Of a DNA stretch of 64,000 nucleotides, positions 1 to 15,016 are shown one piece after another; the stretch's first letter is position 1, and each line of letters begins with the position of its first letter. Source of the DNA: Dimorphilus gyrociliatus (Eukaryota > Annelida > Polychaeta > Dinophilidae); the NCBI GenBank assembly GCA_904063045.1, contig CAJFCJ010000001.1, forward strand, positions 565,501-629,500, read 5' to 3'. A program made the position numbers and the translations under genes. Below the pieces are notes generated by a model that saw nothing but the letters and a program-made list of their open reading frames with translations, had not been told where the DNA came from and ran no database searches.

Positions 1-138
1 ATAAAGGGCGCATGTTTTAACCAAAAGAAAAAGTATCTTTTATAGAATTATATTTCATTTTATTTTGAATCAAAACTTTTCTTTTTCTTGTTCTTTCTTT
101 TAGATTCCTCCTGCACCTCCTCCCCTCCCCCTCCCTAT

Positions 139-155
139 CTCTCTCTCTCTCTCTT
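139..155. repeat. (CT)n microsatellite
   Basis: Short pyrimidine dinucleotide run. A complementary GA-rich tract lies about 180 bp downstream. Confidence 0.85.
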
Positions 156-331
156 TCATGCGCCTCTTTTATATGCCACATTTTAACCATTTTCAAAGGA
201 TTTTATCTGTCGTTGTTATTTTACGACTTCTTTTAATAAATAAAAGTGACGAGGAGGAAAAAAAAGGTAATAAATAATAGTCTTTGTTTACTAGTAAACT
301 TTTGATAATAGTTGTACAGGTAAATGTAGAA

Positions 332-373
332 GTGAGAAGAGACAGAGTGAGAGAGAGAAAGAGAGAGAGAGAA
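332..373. repeat. (GA)n-rich tract
   Basis: Impure GA repeat. It is complementary in sense to the CT run at 139-155. Confidence 0.8.
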
Positions 374-813
374 GTTAATGGAAAGTCATAAAATACTAAT
401 ATTAGTATGGGTTTTAACATTTTTTATCATTCCACCAACTTGAATAAAACGAATTACTTATACACGAAATACCACTTTTTTTATTGTCAACTAATCCGGA
501 CACGAACTTCGTGGTTTTTTTCGTGAATAGATTGACCTTACTAGTACATTTAGTATTAATAATAAGTGGAGAGATCAAGTCTCAAAAGACGCTCTCAACC
601 CTTTTAATACCTATTTGAGTATACATAAATTTACAAATATTAAAATAGATTCTTTGATGAAATATACAGCTTTCATCTTCCGAGTTCAAAAGATAATTTT
701 CTTTGAAATACACACCTAGATATTTTTCTAAGCTCTAGCTCTTCTTCCTTTCAATTATAATTACTATCGAAAAGGCTATGTCCTAAGGTTATTTTCTACA
801 ATTGAACATGCGT

Positions 814-827
814 TATGCCATCTATAG
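814..827 (-). promoter_or_regulatory. CTCF-like core (weak)
   Basis: On the minus strand it reads CTATAGATGGCATA, which contains the YAGRKGGCR core of the bilaterian CTCF consensus. The same 14 bases recur at 9931-9944. Binding is inference only. Confidence 0.25.
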
Positions 828-1449
828 GCTGTTTTCTTTTTTTAGTTTTTTTGAACCCTAATTCCCAAAATGAAACTACCTCACATAGAAACAAAACAAT
901 AGAGAAAAATCATAAAATTATGAGTATTTCGAAAAATGAAAGCGATAGTCAACAACTTTGATGTTTTAAAAAATATGCCATTTCTTTTTTTATCAACAGT
1001 CAATACTCTAATAATTTAAAAATATCATTTCTTTTATGTTGAATGAAAGCAAAAAAAGAGACGAAAAAAACTATCTTTTATGTAAAAAAAATAATAAGAA
1101 GAATGTTGTGGGAGTAAAATGATACTAAAAATAGACAACTATTAGAATATTTACTGTATACAGGATTTATGTATAATATATCTGTTTAATGGATTTAATG
1201 ATTAATATCAAAATAATAAAAATAACAACAAAAACAGCAAAGTATTAACATTAAAAAACAAACAATTTAAAATTTTTCAATTCATTTTATTAATTTGTCA
1301 ATTTCTTTTTTATTCCCTTTTTTCATTCAAACAAAATGTTCAAATTACCTAAATAAAATGTTAAGTGAAGAAAAGGGAACGCTCAAACAATAAACAAGAA
1401 GAAAATGTACAAAAGGATGAATAACAATATTAATAGTAGAGAGAGGTAA

Positions 1450-1473
1450 TAGAAGAAGAAGAAGAAGAAGAGA
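1450..1473. repeat. (GAA)n microsatellite
   Basis: Run of about seven AGA/GAA units in non-coding DNA. Confidence 0.8.
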
Positions 1474-1750
1474 AAGAAAATTGTAGATGCGAAATTTTTC
1501 CTCATTTTAGAGAGAAATTAATCTGTTGTTTTTTTTTGGTGAATTTAATTTTTATTGAGTACAAAAGTTAAAGAAGAAATAAAAAAAAACATTAGAAATT
1601 TGCCTTCTAAGTTGTTGAAATTGTAAATAGTTTGAAAAGATAATATAGGCCAAAATAAAATCTGTCATAAACAAAATAATAAGTGGAAAACTTTAAAAAG
1701 TTTTCAATTTTCCGATAAAATATTTAATTTCCTTTTCTTGTCTGAAAACA

Positions 1751-4700
1751 CTACTGGCACATCCGATCTATGAGATTATCGGCTGCCGAATTAACATCGC
1801 TGTCCCTTCTTACTCTGAATACGTGAGAACTATCTGGATCTGATGCCATTTCGTTTGCTTCATTCATATTTGCTGTTGATTGCTTTCGAGGATCATCGAG
1901 CGCAACGACAAACACTTCTATATTTCTTTGCCTCATATTTCTTGCTTCATTTCTTGTACTTCCAGCCTAAATAGAGTTAAATATTAATTTGGTTATATAT
2001 ACATAGAATATATTCAAACATTTCCATATTCAACCCTACTCACGTTGACGTTGGATTTGGCATCGGTAAAAATTATTGCTACATTATCCGAGCCACCTCT
2101 ATCGCCTCTTCCTCCGTTAAATACATTGTTATAAGCTAAACGAATGGATTCAGCCGCATTCGTTCTTCCTCCAATCTTACTCCAGGCCAATGAGTATAAG
2201 GGACCAAGTTTATTATTATAAGTATTTAGATAAAAGTTGACTTCTGCTCTATCCGAATACGAAACCATTGCGAATCGGAATCTACCGTTTTGCATTGGAA
2301 GTCCATGGATAACTCTTTTAATAATATTTCTTGTAACGTTAAACAAATTATCTAAAGATCCTGACACATCAACAATGAAGGTTACGTCTTTTGATCTTGA
2401 GCATTGACGATCACATCTTTCTCCTCCCCAACTTCCTTGACATCTGCAGTTAAAACCGTACAACAAGTCGTCACATTGAGCATTGTTTCGGCAAGCACCA
2501 TTACATTCATTCTGAGCATTACTGAGAGATGATAGAACAGTTGAACGATAGTTTGAAAGCTCCCTTTGACTACGAATTTGAATAACGTTGCGATCGTATG
2601 GTTCACTAGCGATTCCTCTGACTTCATTCCAGTTAACCATAGTTCCAATTGATATAGCAATTATATGGATACCCTTTATTTTTGAATTGATAGCTTCAGG
2701 TATAGTTTGAGCGGCATTGATGTTTGAGCTTCCATCGGTAAATACTAAAGCATAATTTGGAAATTGACTTCCCGATCTATCGCCATTACCACTTGTAAAC
2801 ATTGTTTGGTGCATCACTCTCAAAGCTTCGGCGGTATGTGTTCTTCCACCAACAAACTCTACTCTTCTAATGTGTTCAAGAACATCATGTTTCGATTTAT
2901 ATGTGTTCAAATGGAATTCAACTGCAGCATTGTTACTATATCTGAGTAGACCAACTCTAATTCTTTCTTGATCAATTGGTAAATCATCCAAAAAGCTAAT
3001 TATCCATTCTTTGACTAGACGTAACCTTTCCCTTCTAATAGATCCTGAAACGTCTAGTACAATAACTAAATCAAACCAGTTTCCAATGTTGGTTTGACAT
3101 CTCGAACCACGGAATGCTGGAGGGCATTTGCACTCAAAACCACCAACCTTATCTATACAAGTTCCACTATTTGCACAAGGATTGTTTTGGCATTCATTCG
3201 TATCTACAAGGTAAAGTATTTTATTAAGCAAGAACGTATTGAAGAAAGGCAAGGACATGTAAAGAGATGCTTACTATCGCAAACTGCATCCAAAAGTTGG
3301 TTGCTAATTTGATTAAAACTATCGAAATTTGGAACTTTGAACAGATTTCTATCAGTTGGTGAATTAACAATTGCCTTCATTTCATCTTCATTTGCATTAC
3401 CAATTGCAACTCCTAGTATGGTAGCTCCATCGATTTCATTTCGCAGTTTGACTGCTTGTTCAAAAGTCTTGTCTGGTTTATTACTTTTTCCATCGGTTAA
3501 TAATACACCGACTTTTCTAACATTTGATCTTTGACCTCTTTTTAACTGATTACTTCTCATTTCTTCCAGAGCTAAATTTGTCTCCGTCTTTCCTCCGTCA
3601 AAGTAAAAGTTCATTGCATTTAAATATTCTTGTCGATCACTAAATTGATCTAAATAGAATTTCGTGTTTGTATCCGTACTAAATTTTTGAACAGAGATCC
3701 TCGAGTTTGGAACATTTACACCCAATCTGTACGAAAAATAGTGAAAGAAAAGAATTGATTTGGAGGAGATATAGGAAATATGCCATCTTTAAAAAGTAAA
3801 AGTTTAATATATATACATTATATCGTTTACAAAGTCTTGCGTTTTTCTAAAGTGCATCTTTTGCATTGAGCCAGAAGAGTCTAGAGCAATTGCCAAATCC
3901 ATTGTGTCCTTTTGACATTCTATCAAAGATAACAAACAAATTATTGATAAAATGTTATTGAACATAAAGTTTAGGGTACTTACTTCTATTACACGTTCTA
4001 CCACCGAAACCAGTATTACATTTACAAGTAAACGATCCTGCACCGCTAACACATTGACCTCGCCCACTACAAGATTGTCCTTGACAAGGGTCAATATCTG
4101 TTGAAAGGGCAATATTTAATTTAAAGAAATTTTACATAACAAGTTTACTGTTTACATACTGCGGCAAACAAGATTCCTAAGTCTTGTTCTGACACTAGGT
4201 AAGTTTCTGTAACTATCGATACGTATCAAATTTTCTTCGTGGGAATAACTAGCTAAACTCTGGAGTTCGTATATATCGAGCCATTTTCCAATTCCGAGAA
4301 CAATAAAGTGTAAACCACGAGTTTTTGCTATATGAATCTCGCGCATAGTTTCTCTTTTTGAGTTGGAACCACCATCAGTGAGGAGAACAACGATATCTGG
4401 CTGATCATCTCTAGCACCATTACCTCGTTGGAATATATCATTGTAAGCTCTAGCAATAGCTCTATCAGTTCTCGTTTGGCCGTTTCTTTTGAATTGAATA
4501 GCGTCAATAGCTTTGATAATATCTTCTCTACTGTTAAAAGCGTTAAGCCTAAAGTTGACTGTTGCGTCTCCTGTAAATGTTACAACAGCGACTCTTGTAG
4601 ATCGTGTACCTATTGTAAAATCGGTTATTATAGATTTAACGAATTCCTTTTGTCTCATAAAGTTATCGTAGCCCATGGAACCGGAAGCATCAAGCATGAA

Positions 4701-5492
4701 AAGAATATCTGCTGTTTTTAAGCAGAATCCTGGTGCGGGAAGAGTTGAAAAGCGTGGTTGTGCGGTCGCTGGTGTGGTTGGTTTCAAAGTAGCGCAAGAG
4801 CCTTCAATCAAATCATCTAAAATACCATCAAGTTGATCAAATCGTTCAACTTCAAGATAAGAATTGGCATATTCATTTGTCTCTTTAGGACAATATCGAT
4901 GATTTGGGTTGACGGTACAGTCCGGATCTCTTACAAATTCTCTCATTTGTGTTTCATTAACAAAAGCTGTTACACCAACTCCGATTAAACGGATGTTCAT
5001 ATCGTGAATTCTTTTGATTACTTGAGGTGTTTTTTCAATATCTCTTGTTGGTTTACCATCAGTTATCAAGATAAAAATATCACGGGCGTCCGGTCGGTTA
5101 CCATTTGCTTCAGTAAATTGTTCATCGAGCATAGTTAACAAACCTCCAGAAGTATTTGTATTACCACCACTATATCTCATTCTTTCAATAGCATTTTTGT
5201 AATCACTCTTACTCGTATATTGATTAAGTTGAAAAACAACATTTGCTCTGTTACTGAATCTGTTAGCTGCAAAATGAGTTCCTCTGTCTCCGGTTACCTC
5301 AAACTTATCAATTATTTTGAAAATAAAGTTTTTTACGTCTATCCAATTTTGCATGCTTGGCGGATCAGTATCCGTTATTGAACCCGAATCATCAATAATT
5401 AATCCTATATCTCCCCGACATTTTGATTGTCCATTGACGACCCAAGCTATTGTAATAAGAATATAGAGGGTAATAACCCTTGAAGCAAGCAT
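1751..5492 (-). CDS. Secreted multi-VWA/EGF protein (matrilin-like architecture)
   Basis: Predicted extracellular adhesion or matrix protein of 1125 aa in six exons: 5492-4160, 4097-3984, 3919-3817, 3726-3275, 3203-2044, 1966-1751. All junctions are GT-AG and keep frame. The start is the ATG at 5492, followed by a signal peptide (about 1-21, [13 protein letters not shown] core). Order: VWA1 (about 25-232, MIDAS DDSGS), VWA2 (256-444, DASGS), EGF1 (445-482), VWA3 (483-665, DSSGS), EGF2 (668-703), VWA4 (708-885, DVSGS), EGF3 (893-925), VWA5 (930-1125, DVSGS). The later metal-site TDG is kept in VWA1-4; VWA5 has TDA. VWA1 carries a RDPDC...YC insertion shared with the three-VWA gene at 45.8 kb, while VWA2-5 are of a more ordinary collagen VI/matrilin type. 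There is no transmembrane segment. The family is clear; the exact orthologue is not. Confidence 0.85.
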
Positions 5493-6829
5493 TTTTTCTG
5501 TTTGGATAAAAAACAATATAAGCTGCTTTCTGTTAATCTACAATAAAAAACCATGGGTTATCATGTTTTTTTTTTTAAGATTATTAATAATACTCTTACT
5601 GTATATATATTCAATGTATAGATACGAGAATATTAAAACTTTAAATGAAAAACTGACCCTTATAGCCTGTTTCTTCTTTTTGTTTCTTTTTATTTAAAGT
5701 CTTATTTTACTTTTGAAAAGAATAACATAAATTAAAAATTACAGTTTTCCAGTTGATGTTGAAGTTATTTATTACTTTTTTCTATTAAAATGTTTAATAA
5801 ATTAAATTCTTCATTTCATTAAAAAGTCATTCTTCACTTTTGACTAATCTTCATTGAATGCTTTATTATAAAACTTTCTTACCTCTTGTTAAAATTTCAA
5901 TTGTAAACCTAAGCCCGGACGAAATATCGTGTTCAAACAGCTTCTGAATGGGCCTTCGTCTTTAAAGAAATTCTTTATATACTTTTTCTTTACTTAAAAG
6001 TCGTGGGCGCGATTTTAAAAAAAACTTGTTGAAAATTTCCTATTAGCCAAACTAACTACGATAATTTAATGAAGTAGGCGTATTAATTCGTATGACTCCC
6101 TGAAGGAAGGGGAGGGAATGTGAGTGATTAAATCTTTTAAATATTGTACACCTACTCAACAAAAGATGTATCCTAGTACGATAAAATAAACAAACATTTC
6201 ACCCCGTGAAGATATTAAAGATAACCTTTTTTATATATTATTTACATACAAATAAGCAAAATATGTTTAGAAAGGATGGCCTTCAAGTTAATTATTGTTT
6301 CTTCTATCTTCCTAGCAATATTTTAATGCATGTTTATTAATCTTCTATGGTTTTTTCTTCTACTATTCTTGATCCTATATCTACTCTTTTTATTCATTAT
6401 TAATGAGGAGATTGCAAATTTATGCAAAAATGTAAGAACAACACTCAAGAACGGTAAAGATGGGCGTGGTGTATTTTGTTATACGAACAACTTATTCTGA
6501 GAAATAAAATCTAGGAACGTAAAAATTAAGAAGAATAAATAGAACTACAATATTTTCACACAAAAAGTCAAAAGAAAAGGTTAAGGTTATGATATTATTA
6601 AATGAAAAATAAAATTTCTGAATAAAAGTCTATTTTTAGACAAAAGAAAGGGAAATATCTGAATATAAAAGATAAAGTATGTACATTTTTTCTTCTTTTC
6701 TTATCTAAAGGATTAATAGAAAAAAAGAATTTTTGAATATTAAAATTATTAAGTAAAACTTTCTAAGTGTTTAACATTATTCAAGAAGTAAAAGATAAAT
6801 ATTTAATCTCTCCCCGTGCCTTTCTTTCT

Positions 6830-6870
<41 letters not shown>

Positions 6871-7744
6871 TTCTTTTAATGTAAACCCTCTCTATCAAAC
6901 TTTACATTCTTTACTTTTGAATTTTTTTTCAGGTAGCAAGTGTAAATTTTCATAGTTTATTATTCATTAACCTTATTGGTTATTTGCTAACTGAAAGAAA
7001 GTGAAAAGAGTAGAAAAGATAGATGAAGGGGAAGTTGTGGGAGGAGTAGGAGGTGTAAGGGATTAAGAGTAAAAAAGAGAATAGAATAGAATAGAAAGAG
7101 AAGGGTGGACGATTACGCTGTTACGATAGTTTGGTTAATATTAAATTTAAATGAAAAAAAAAACTTGTGTTTGTTCTAAATAGAAAGAATTCAATCTTTT
7201 TTTTTTTTACTATAAATAAATGATTGTGAACAAACTTTTGAAATTAAATACGTTGTTTTTTAATGGCTTGTTTATCGATTTCATGTCTATATGGTTACCG
7301 CTCTACTAGGCTTAATTATTGATAAATATTTAGTGAATAGTATTCTATTACAGTGTACCCGTGGAAAAATATTTTTTCTCATTGTCTTATGAAAAACTTG
7401 TAAATTAATTTCTTTATATGTTCTTCTTTTCTTATTCGAAATATAACGATTAATTAACTATTAAAAAAAATAAAGTTTTCCCCGCCATTTTGAAAATCTT
7501 CAATTTGCTATATTCTGATTCAAAACGATATCGAAAGTACGTATGATATGTCTCTTCAGACATTTGATCTTTTTAAAAACAAATATGATTTTCGTATCCA
7601 ATAAATTCCGTTATTTTAATTAACATTTTATTTTATAATAAGTTATTATATTCATTTAGAACATTCAAAAAATGTGAGAAGGATGCATTATCAAATCGAA
7701 AGTAAAGTCTATATTTTTATTTTCGTTTCATATCTATAAGAAAT
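5493..7744. other. Non-coding interval
   Basis: AT-rich DNA between divergently transcribed genes (VWA/EGF gene left, Deltex-like gene right), so it holds both promoters. No ORF of credible composition is seen. A long impure CT tract lies at 6821-6875, and a purine-rich stretch (GA, TAGAA repeats) at about 7000-7100. Confidence 0.6.
6821..6875. repeat. (CT)n/(CTTT)n tract
   Basis: About 55 bp of almost pure pyrimidine, mostly CT dinucleotides with interspersed TTT. It encodes only a low-complexity Leu/Ser frame, so it is not coding. Confidence 0.85.
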
Positions 7745-9870
<2,126 letters not shown>

Positions 9871-12006
9871 ACTAGATGTGTTTTACTTTTGTGATGTCTC
9901 TTCTTTTCTTTTTAAAAATGAATCTAAAAGTATGCCATCTATAGTTTTATATCAGAACTAATTTTCTCAAGCTTCGTCGATTCATAAAATAAACAAAATA
10001 GAGCACGTAAAATCCATACAGTAAATAATTAATAGATAATCCACTTTACTTATATCATACAGAATTAGTTTAAAAAAATAAAGTTGAACTCTGAATAATA
10101 GGCTTGCCTTATGAATTATTCCACACGTTCATATTAAGAGCGGTAGAGAGAAAGAGAGCAGAAAGGGAAAGAAAATACTGTATGATATAAAGAGACGCCG
10201 CTAATTACAGATTATCATAGATATCTTGAGAAAGAGAGAGGAGAAAGAAACTAATAAAATCAGTAATAATCTACAAGGCTTCGAGACAAATCATATTAAA
10301 CGTTTATATTAATAAAAGTAGAGATAAAGGAAATGACATAAAAATTGAATTAAGTACAGTTAAAAGTAACATAAACAATCGGTAATAATAATAGCAACAA
10401 GGATAAAAAAGAATAATTTATATATCCTTTTTACCATTTGTGTATTTTATCTATTATATTCATATTTTTGCCTTTTTCATGCTTTTATAATCGGGGGCCC
10501 CCAACCCCATTAAACTTTTTCTAACCCTGGCTAAACAAACGTAAATACATATAATCAATTAAGGCCTACAATATCTTGACTATTTGTTTTTTTTTTAAGT
10601 AATCCGACTCTTATTTACACTTTTAAAAAAGTTAAATGAGAGCTTTTACTCTTTTTCACGTTGGTAATATATTCACATTTTTCTTCATTTATTACCAAAT
10701 ACAATATTGTTGTATAAACAAAGAAACCTTGTAAAAGAAGTAGTAAATTCGTTAATAGCACGTGTTCTTAATCTATCGATTACGTGATTCCATACATTGT
10801 GGATTATTCTTTTCGTTTTTTATTGCACTATTTAACTGCCCAAGGGTGTTAAACATTCTAATACTTCAATATCATTTTAATTTGTTATCATATCAAAGAG
10901 AGTGTCAAATCCCTTATCCTTATCGCTCATTTCTTATCAAAATATACTTTTTATGTTCTGGGATTGTTATTGAATTTGACTAAATAATAGAATGGGACCC
11001 AATGACGCGGTCTGTTTTCAATCTCAGATAGTTAAATAAGGCAATTGGACTGGAACCGTACTATTTACTCTCTACCGTTCTTTGCAGTTAAAATCGAATA
11101 GCTTTGCAGTCTGGATAGACGACTATATCTTCCCTTGTTTAAACCATTAGCATTAAAGATAAAGGGAGGATCATGAAGTTACATTTAGAAGAAAACCGGT
11201 AAGATATCCTTCCAGATTCTCTATCTTTCCCTCTTTTTCTCTCTCTATATGTTAAAATAAATAGGAGAAAAAAGTAATTGGGAACAGTAGAATATTATGA
11301 GTCAATATAAGAAATAAACGATACAGTATGAAAAGTAACTTCCCCGTTGGTGCCGTTAAAAAAACTGCACATTGAATCAACCTACTAGTTCGAGCACGTA
11401 GCTAATTACCTACTTATATGTATATATGATATTGTATACATATATAATTCCTCCCTTTAACAGAAAAAAGGATTATAAGTGCTAATTGCCAAAACTATGG
11501 CGACACGGACAATGAGTTGTTGTTTAGGCTTGTCCGGGAATCGAACTTTTTCAACCACCTTAAAAAAACGGTGAATAATAAGGCCTATTAGAAAACAAAG
11601 ATATAAATCGTTCGAGAATATTTTTAGTGCAATTCAATTATGAAGTAATTAAGATATTTAATATGAATTTTGGAATAAAAAAAAAGCTGTTTAACAAGTA
11701 TTATATAACAATCGTTTAATAATTTCGGCTATTAAGTATACATATACCTATATACCATATACAGGATTAGATAGGGAAAAAGCAGATTAGTGTCCACAGG
11801 TAAGTTAACCTAAAACATTGTTTTATTACTTGACACCTGCTGTGAAAACTTTTGATTTACGATCATATAGCATGCTGATTGGTTGACACGTATTTGTGAT
11901 TTAAAAAATATGTGAATATGTAATCATAGAATTTTCTCTACTTTCGTTAATAACTAAAGCGACACTGCCTTTTCTACAACGCAGAGATATAGTAGAAGAG
12001 GAAGAG
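9871..12006. other. Non-coding interval
   Basis: Three-prime flank of the Deltex-like gene and upstream region of the ZU5/death-domain gene. It holds a CTCF-like core (9931-9944), purine-rich patches near 10140-10250, and a sequence near 11528-11548 that looks like a tRNA 3' end but has no cloverleaf. I see no gene. Confidence 0.55.
9931..9944 (-). promoter_or_regulatory. CTCF-like core (weak), identical to 814-827
   Basis: Minus strand CTATAGATGGCATA, the same 14 bases as at 814-827, about 60 bp after the stop codon of the Deltex-like gene. Confidence 0.25.
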
Positions 12007-14856
12007 ATGAAGAGGAAAAGTAAAGGTGAAATTCGTCCCGATTCGTCTATCGCCGGTGAAGATCCCACAAGGTAATTATCCATTTATCTACCAAAGTAAA
12101 AGTTTAACATTTGATTTTATATTGTTTTATTTCTTTTGTTCTCGGAAAATCTTTAACAATATTCGATAGATTTATGAACACTTACATAAAGCTTCATTCA
12201 TTACTTAGTGATTAGTGAACAAATTCAAAAGAACACTTTGCAGTCTTTCAATAATATTTCAATAGTAAAACTTTCCCAGTTTTCGACCGGCTACTGCAAT
12301 ATTACAGTAGACGGAAATTAGCTTGTTTGTCTTATAAGTTGTGTTTGCCCAGGAGAAATGAGTTTGACGACTACTTTATATTATTATTAACCTTGAAATT
12401 GCCTATTTTTACCTATCGACTAGAATGTAATATATATGACGTCAGAAGACAAAACTTTTCTCTTCTTTTCTTGGATTTTTTTTAAACCTATGCAAAGACT
12501 GCAACAAACGCTTCTATTCAATTAAATAATCCTAAATATTGTTTTTTTTTCTTTCTTTCATTCCATACGATATAAGGCTCATATCAGAGCATACATTGGG
12601 AAAAAGAGGTGGATCCTTTGAACTCCCCTTTGGTGGAAAGTTGATCGTACCGTCTGGACTATTTTCGAAGAAAGAAGTAGTTACAATTTGTGCTGTTTCA
12701 CCCACTGATCGTCATAAATTCGCACCTATTATTCAATTGGGTGAATCAATTATAAGCGAAGCAAGTTTTTTTTTAATTTTTTTATTGCCAGTATTATCTT
12801 TTAAAAGCGGAATTAAATTATGTAATAATGCGTAACAGGTTTTTCTTATTGCAACCACTGCAAAGAAAATAAAACAGCCCTTGAATTTTAAATTACCTGT
12901 AGTCTTACCGAAGAGTGACTTTCTATGTGTTAAGCTGATGATGAGGCCGATGAATTCGGCCGTATGGAACAAAGTCGATTGCGTGATAGAGGTAAGTTAT
13001 GAGCTGGAGTGTCTAATTGAACGTAGTAATCAATAAGTTGTTCAATAAACGACTTTATCAGGCTCTTTAACGTTTCTAGGCTGACGATGAAGGTGACGGA
13101 AGAGTCGATTTCGAAACAGCCAACGGCGGGATTTATGTCGCTTTATCGACTCCTAAAAGCGAACATTTTCCGATACCGTCTCAAGGTTATTTACACAATG
13201 CAAAGCTATGCCATCAGATATCAATAAGAGCACCAAAAGGTGCTACACCAACCGACATTGAAGCTTTCTTATATGTTATCCCTTTAAATGTGGAAAATCT
13301 AGAAGCTGTTCGTCTTGAACATCCCAAAGAAACTGCTGATTTACTTAGTGCGTCGAACTTCTTTAACATTGAACCAAGCGACGTTCAATTTAAACGTGCT
13401 CTAACAGTCAAGTTACCGCTCCCCGGAGATATTGATGAAAATGATAAAGATGACTTGTGTATCCTACAATGGTCAGAAGATGGCGTTGAACAGGGCTGCT
13501 GGCATTGGAAATGGCATAAGACAAACTATCGTTTTTCAAGAAACACTGTCCAATTTGATACGAAACGATTGGGAATGTTTTGCATAGCAAAGTCAAAGCC
13601 TGGACGATTACAAAGGCTAAAGGAAGCCGTTCGATATATAACACCTTCGCTTAATGCTACTTATAGGGGCGACATTGTTGTTACTGTTCAACTTCGGACT
13701 AAATCTTGGTCATTGTGGGTGGATATTGCTCATCAATCAAACTTAGAAGCCGTCAGACAGTCCAGACTGTCTGTTGGCTTCTTAAACGCTATTGAAAAAG
13801 AAGATTCGGACATAGCGGAGCAAGCTCCTGTAAAGGCAACTAGTTATCGGTCACTTGGTCGTAGAAGAAAATTTCAACAAGAAGAAGAGGACACTGAACT
13901 AGAGAACCTTACTTTACAAGATGGTGTGTCATATTCTCTAAAAATCTCCGGTGATGTTCGTGTTCGGAAGGAACAGCCTTCGACAAATACAGCTATAACT
14001 GTTAACAGTATTGGTACAGCGTCAAATGACTCTGATGACTTGAATGTCTATACATATCCAAATCTAGACAGAAGTTATAGGAAAATAAGTATAGAACCGG
14101 ATTCTCAAATTGAAGCTGGTAAACCTGCAGCATTCACGGTTGCCTGCGTCTGCAACTCTTCCAAGGCCATTGTTCGTACGTTCAAATTTGAAATAAATTC
14201 ACAAGCTGTCGAAGATTATCTTGCACCTGAGCCAGAACCAGAGGTTGAGGAGGAGGAAGTTGAGCCTCCAAAACCAGAGACTCCCCCCCCTCCTCCACCA
14301 CCAAAGCCCCAACCGAAGGAGGATAGGAAAATTTCATCCTCGTTCGTTCGTTTGACGACTCCCAAACGAAGAGTTGAACCGATAGTTCGAGAGGCCAAAG
14401 TATTATCAGGAAAATCTCTGAGAATTTTAGCAAGAGAAATCCAAAATGGATTGACTTTAGCAATCTATTTGGACTTAAGCGATTCATCAATAACTGGAAT
14501 GGGTTTTGACGCGATTGCAACGGGAGCAACATTAAGCGACATTACTTATCGAATTTTACTAATGTGGAAAAGAGCAACTTCAACTAAAATGAAAGTAAGA
14601 TTTGTTCTCAGACGAGAAAATAGTCTATTTTATATATAAATACTTTCTTTATGAAAAAAAAACATATTTCATTAAAATGCAACTGCTGTTTGTTTTTCAG
14701 TCGCGCCAAGTAGACCTGCTATGTGCAGCTCTATCCGAAATGGGACGACCTGATCTATCAGCAGTTCTCCATGAATGTCATGAAACTAACAGCGAACTTA
14801 CAGAAGCTGCCTTCCATGTTAATGATATGAGAAACACTCCCGCCAGTTATGTTTGA
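12007..14856 (+). CDS. ZU5- and death-domain protein, DTHD1-like
   Basis: Predicted intracellular signalling or scaffold protein of 690 aa. Exons: 12007-12071, 12577-12760, 12839-12991, 13080-14594, 14701-14856. The first ZU5 domain (about 24-130) is recognisable by GGSFELPFGGKLIVPSG. A second beta-rich ZU5/UPA-like region follows (about 140-330; QFKRALTVKLPLPG). An acidic and proline-rich linker (near 515-545, seven prolines in a row) leads to a C-terminal death domain (about 575-685; SLRILAREI, LLMWKRA, LLCAALSEMGRPDL). Ankyrins, UNC5, PIDD1 and DTHD1 share ZU5 plus death domains. The absence of ankyrin repeats, transmembrane and LRR parts favours DTHD1. Intron 2 appears to use a GC donor (GAA|GCAAGT), which is the only way I can join the ZU5 strands in frame. 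The start is the first Met after an in-frame stop. Confidence 0.72.
12072..12576 (+). other. Long first intron of the ZU5/death-domain gene
   Basis: A 505-nt GT-AG intron, long for this locus, joining AG|GTAATT to TATAAG|G. It contains no recognisable element. It could hold an alternative promoter or 5' exon. Confidence 0.6.
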
Positions 14857-15016
14857 TGGATGTCAACTAAAACTGTACTCTTTTCCAGATGTCAACTGCA
14901 ACGTTAAAATTTTTATTTGACTGAATATTAATACTTTATTCTTTTATTACAACTTTAATATGCAAAAAGTATTCAAGGAACATGCTAAGCCATAAAAAAT
15001 GAAACACAAGTAATGC

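Larger units (their letters stand above)
1..1750. other. Non-coding AT-rich flank
   Basis: No reading frame of convincing composition is seen on either strand. The stretch holds a CT tract (139-155), a GA-rich tract (332-373), a GAA run (1450-1473) and many A/T homopolymers. A CTCF-like core lies at 814-827. The right edge is the 3' flank of the minus-strand VWA/EGF gene. Confidence 0.6.

Noticed and set aside
6767-6955. Plus-strand frame over the CT tract
   Set aside because: Leu/Ser repeat produced by the microsatellite only.
10762-10983. Plus-strand 73-aa frame
   Set aside because: No ATG at its start, no homology recognised, isolated in non-coding DNA.
11526-11550. tRNA 3' end-like sequence (minus strand GTTCGATTCCCG)
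   Set aside because: The T-loop and 3' half look right, but the 5' T-stem is poly-A and no acceptor, D or anticodon arm can be paired upstream. At most a tRNA-derived fragment.
14182-14532. Minus-strand frames with poly-Gly or Leu-rich composition
   Set aside because: Shadow of the proline-rich linker of the ZU5/death-domain gene.
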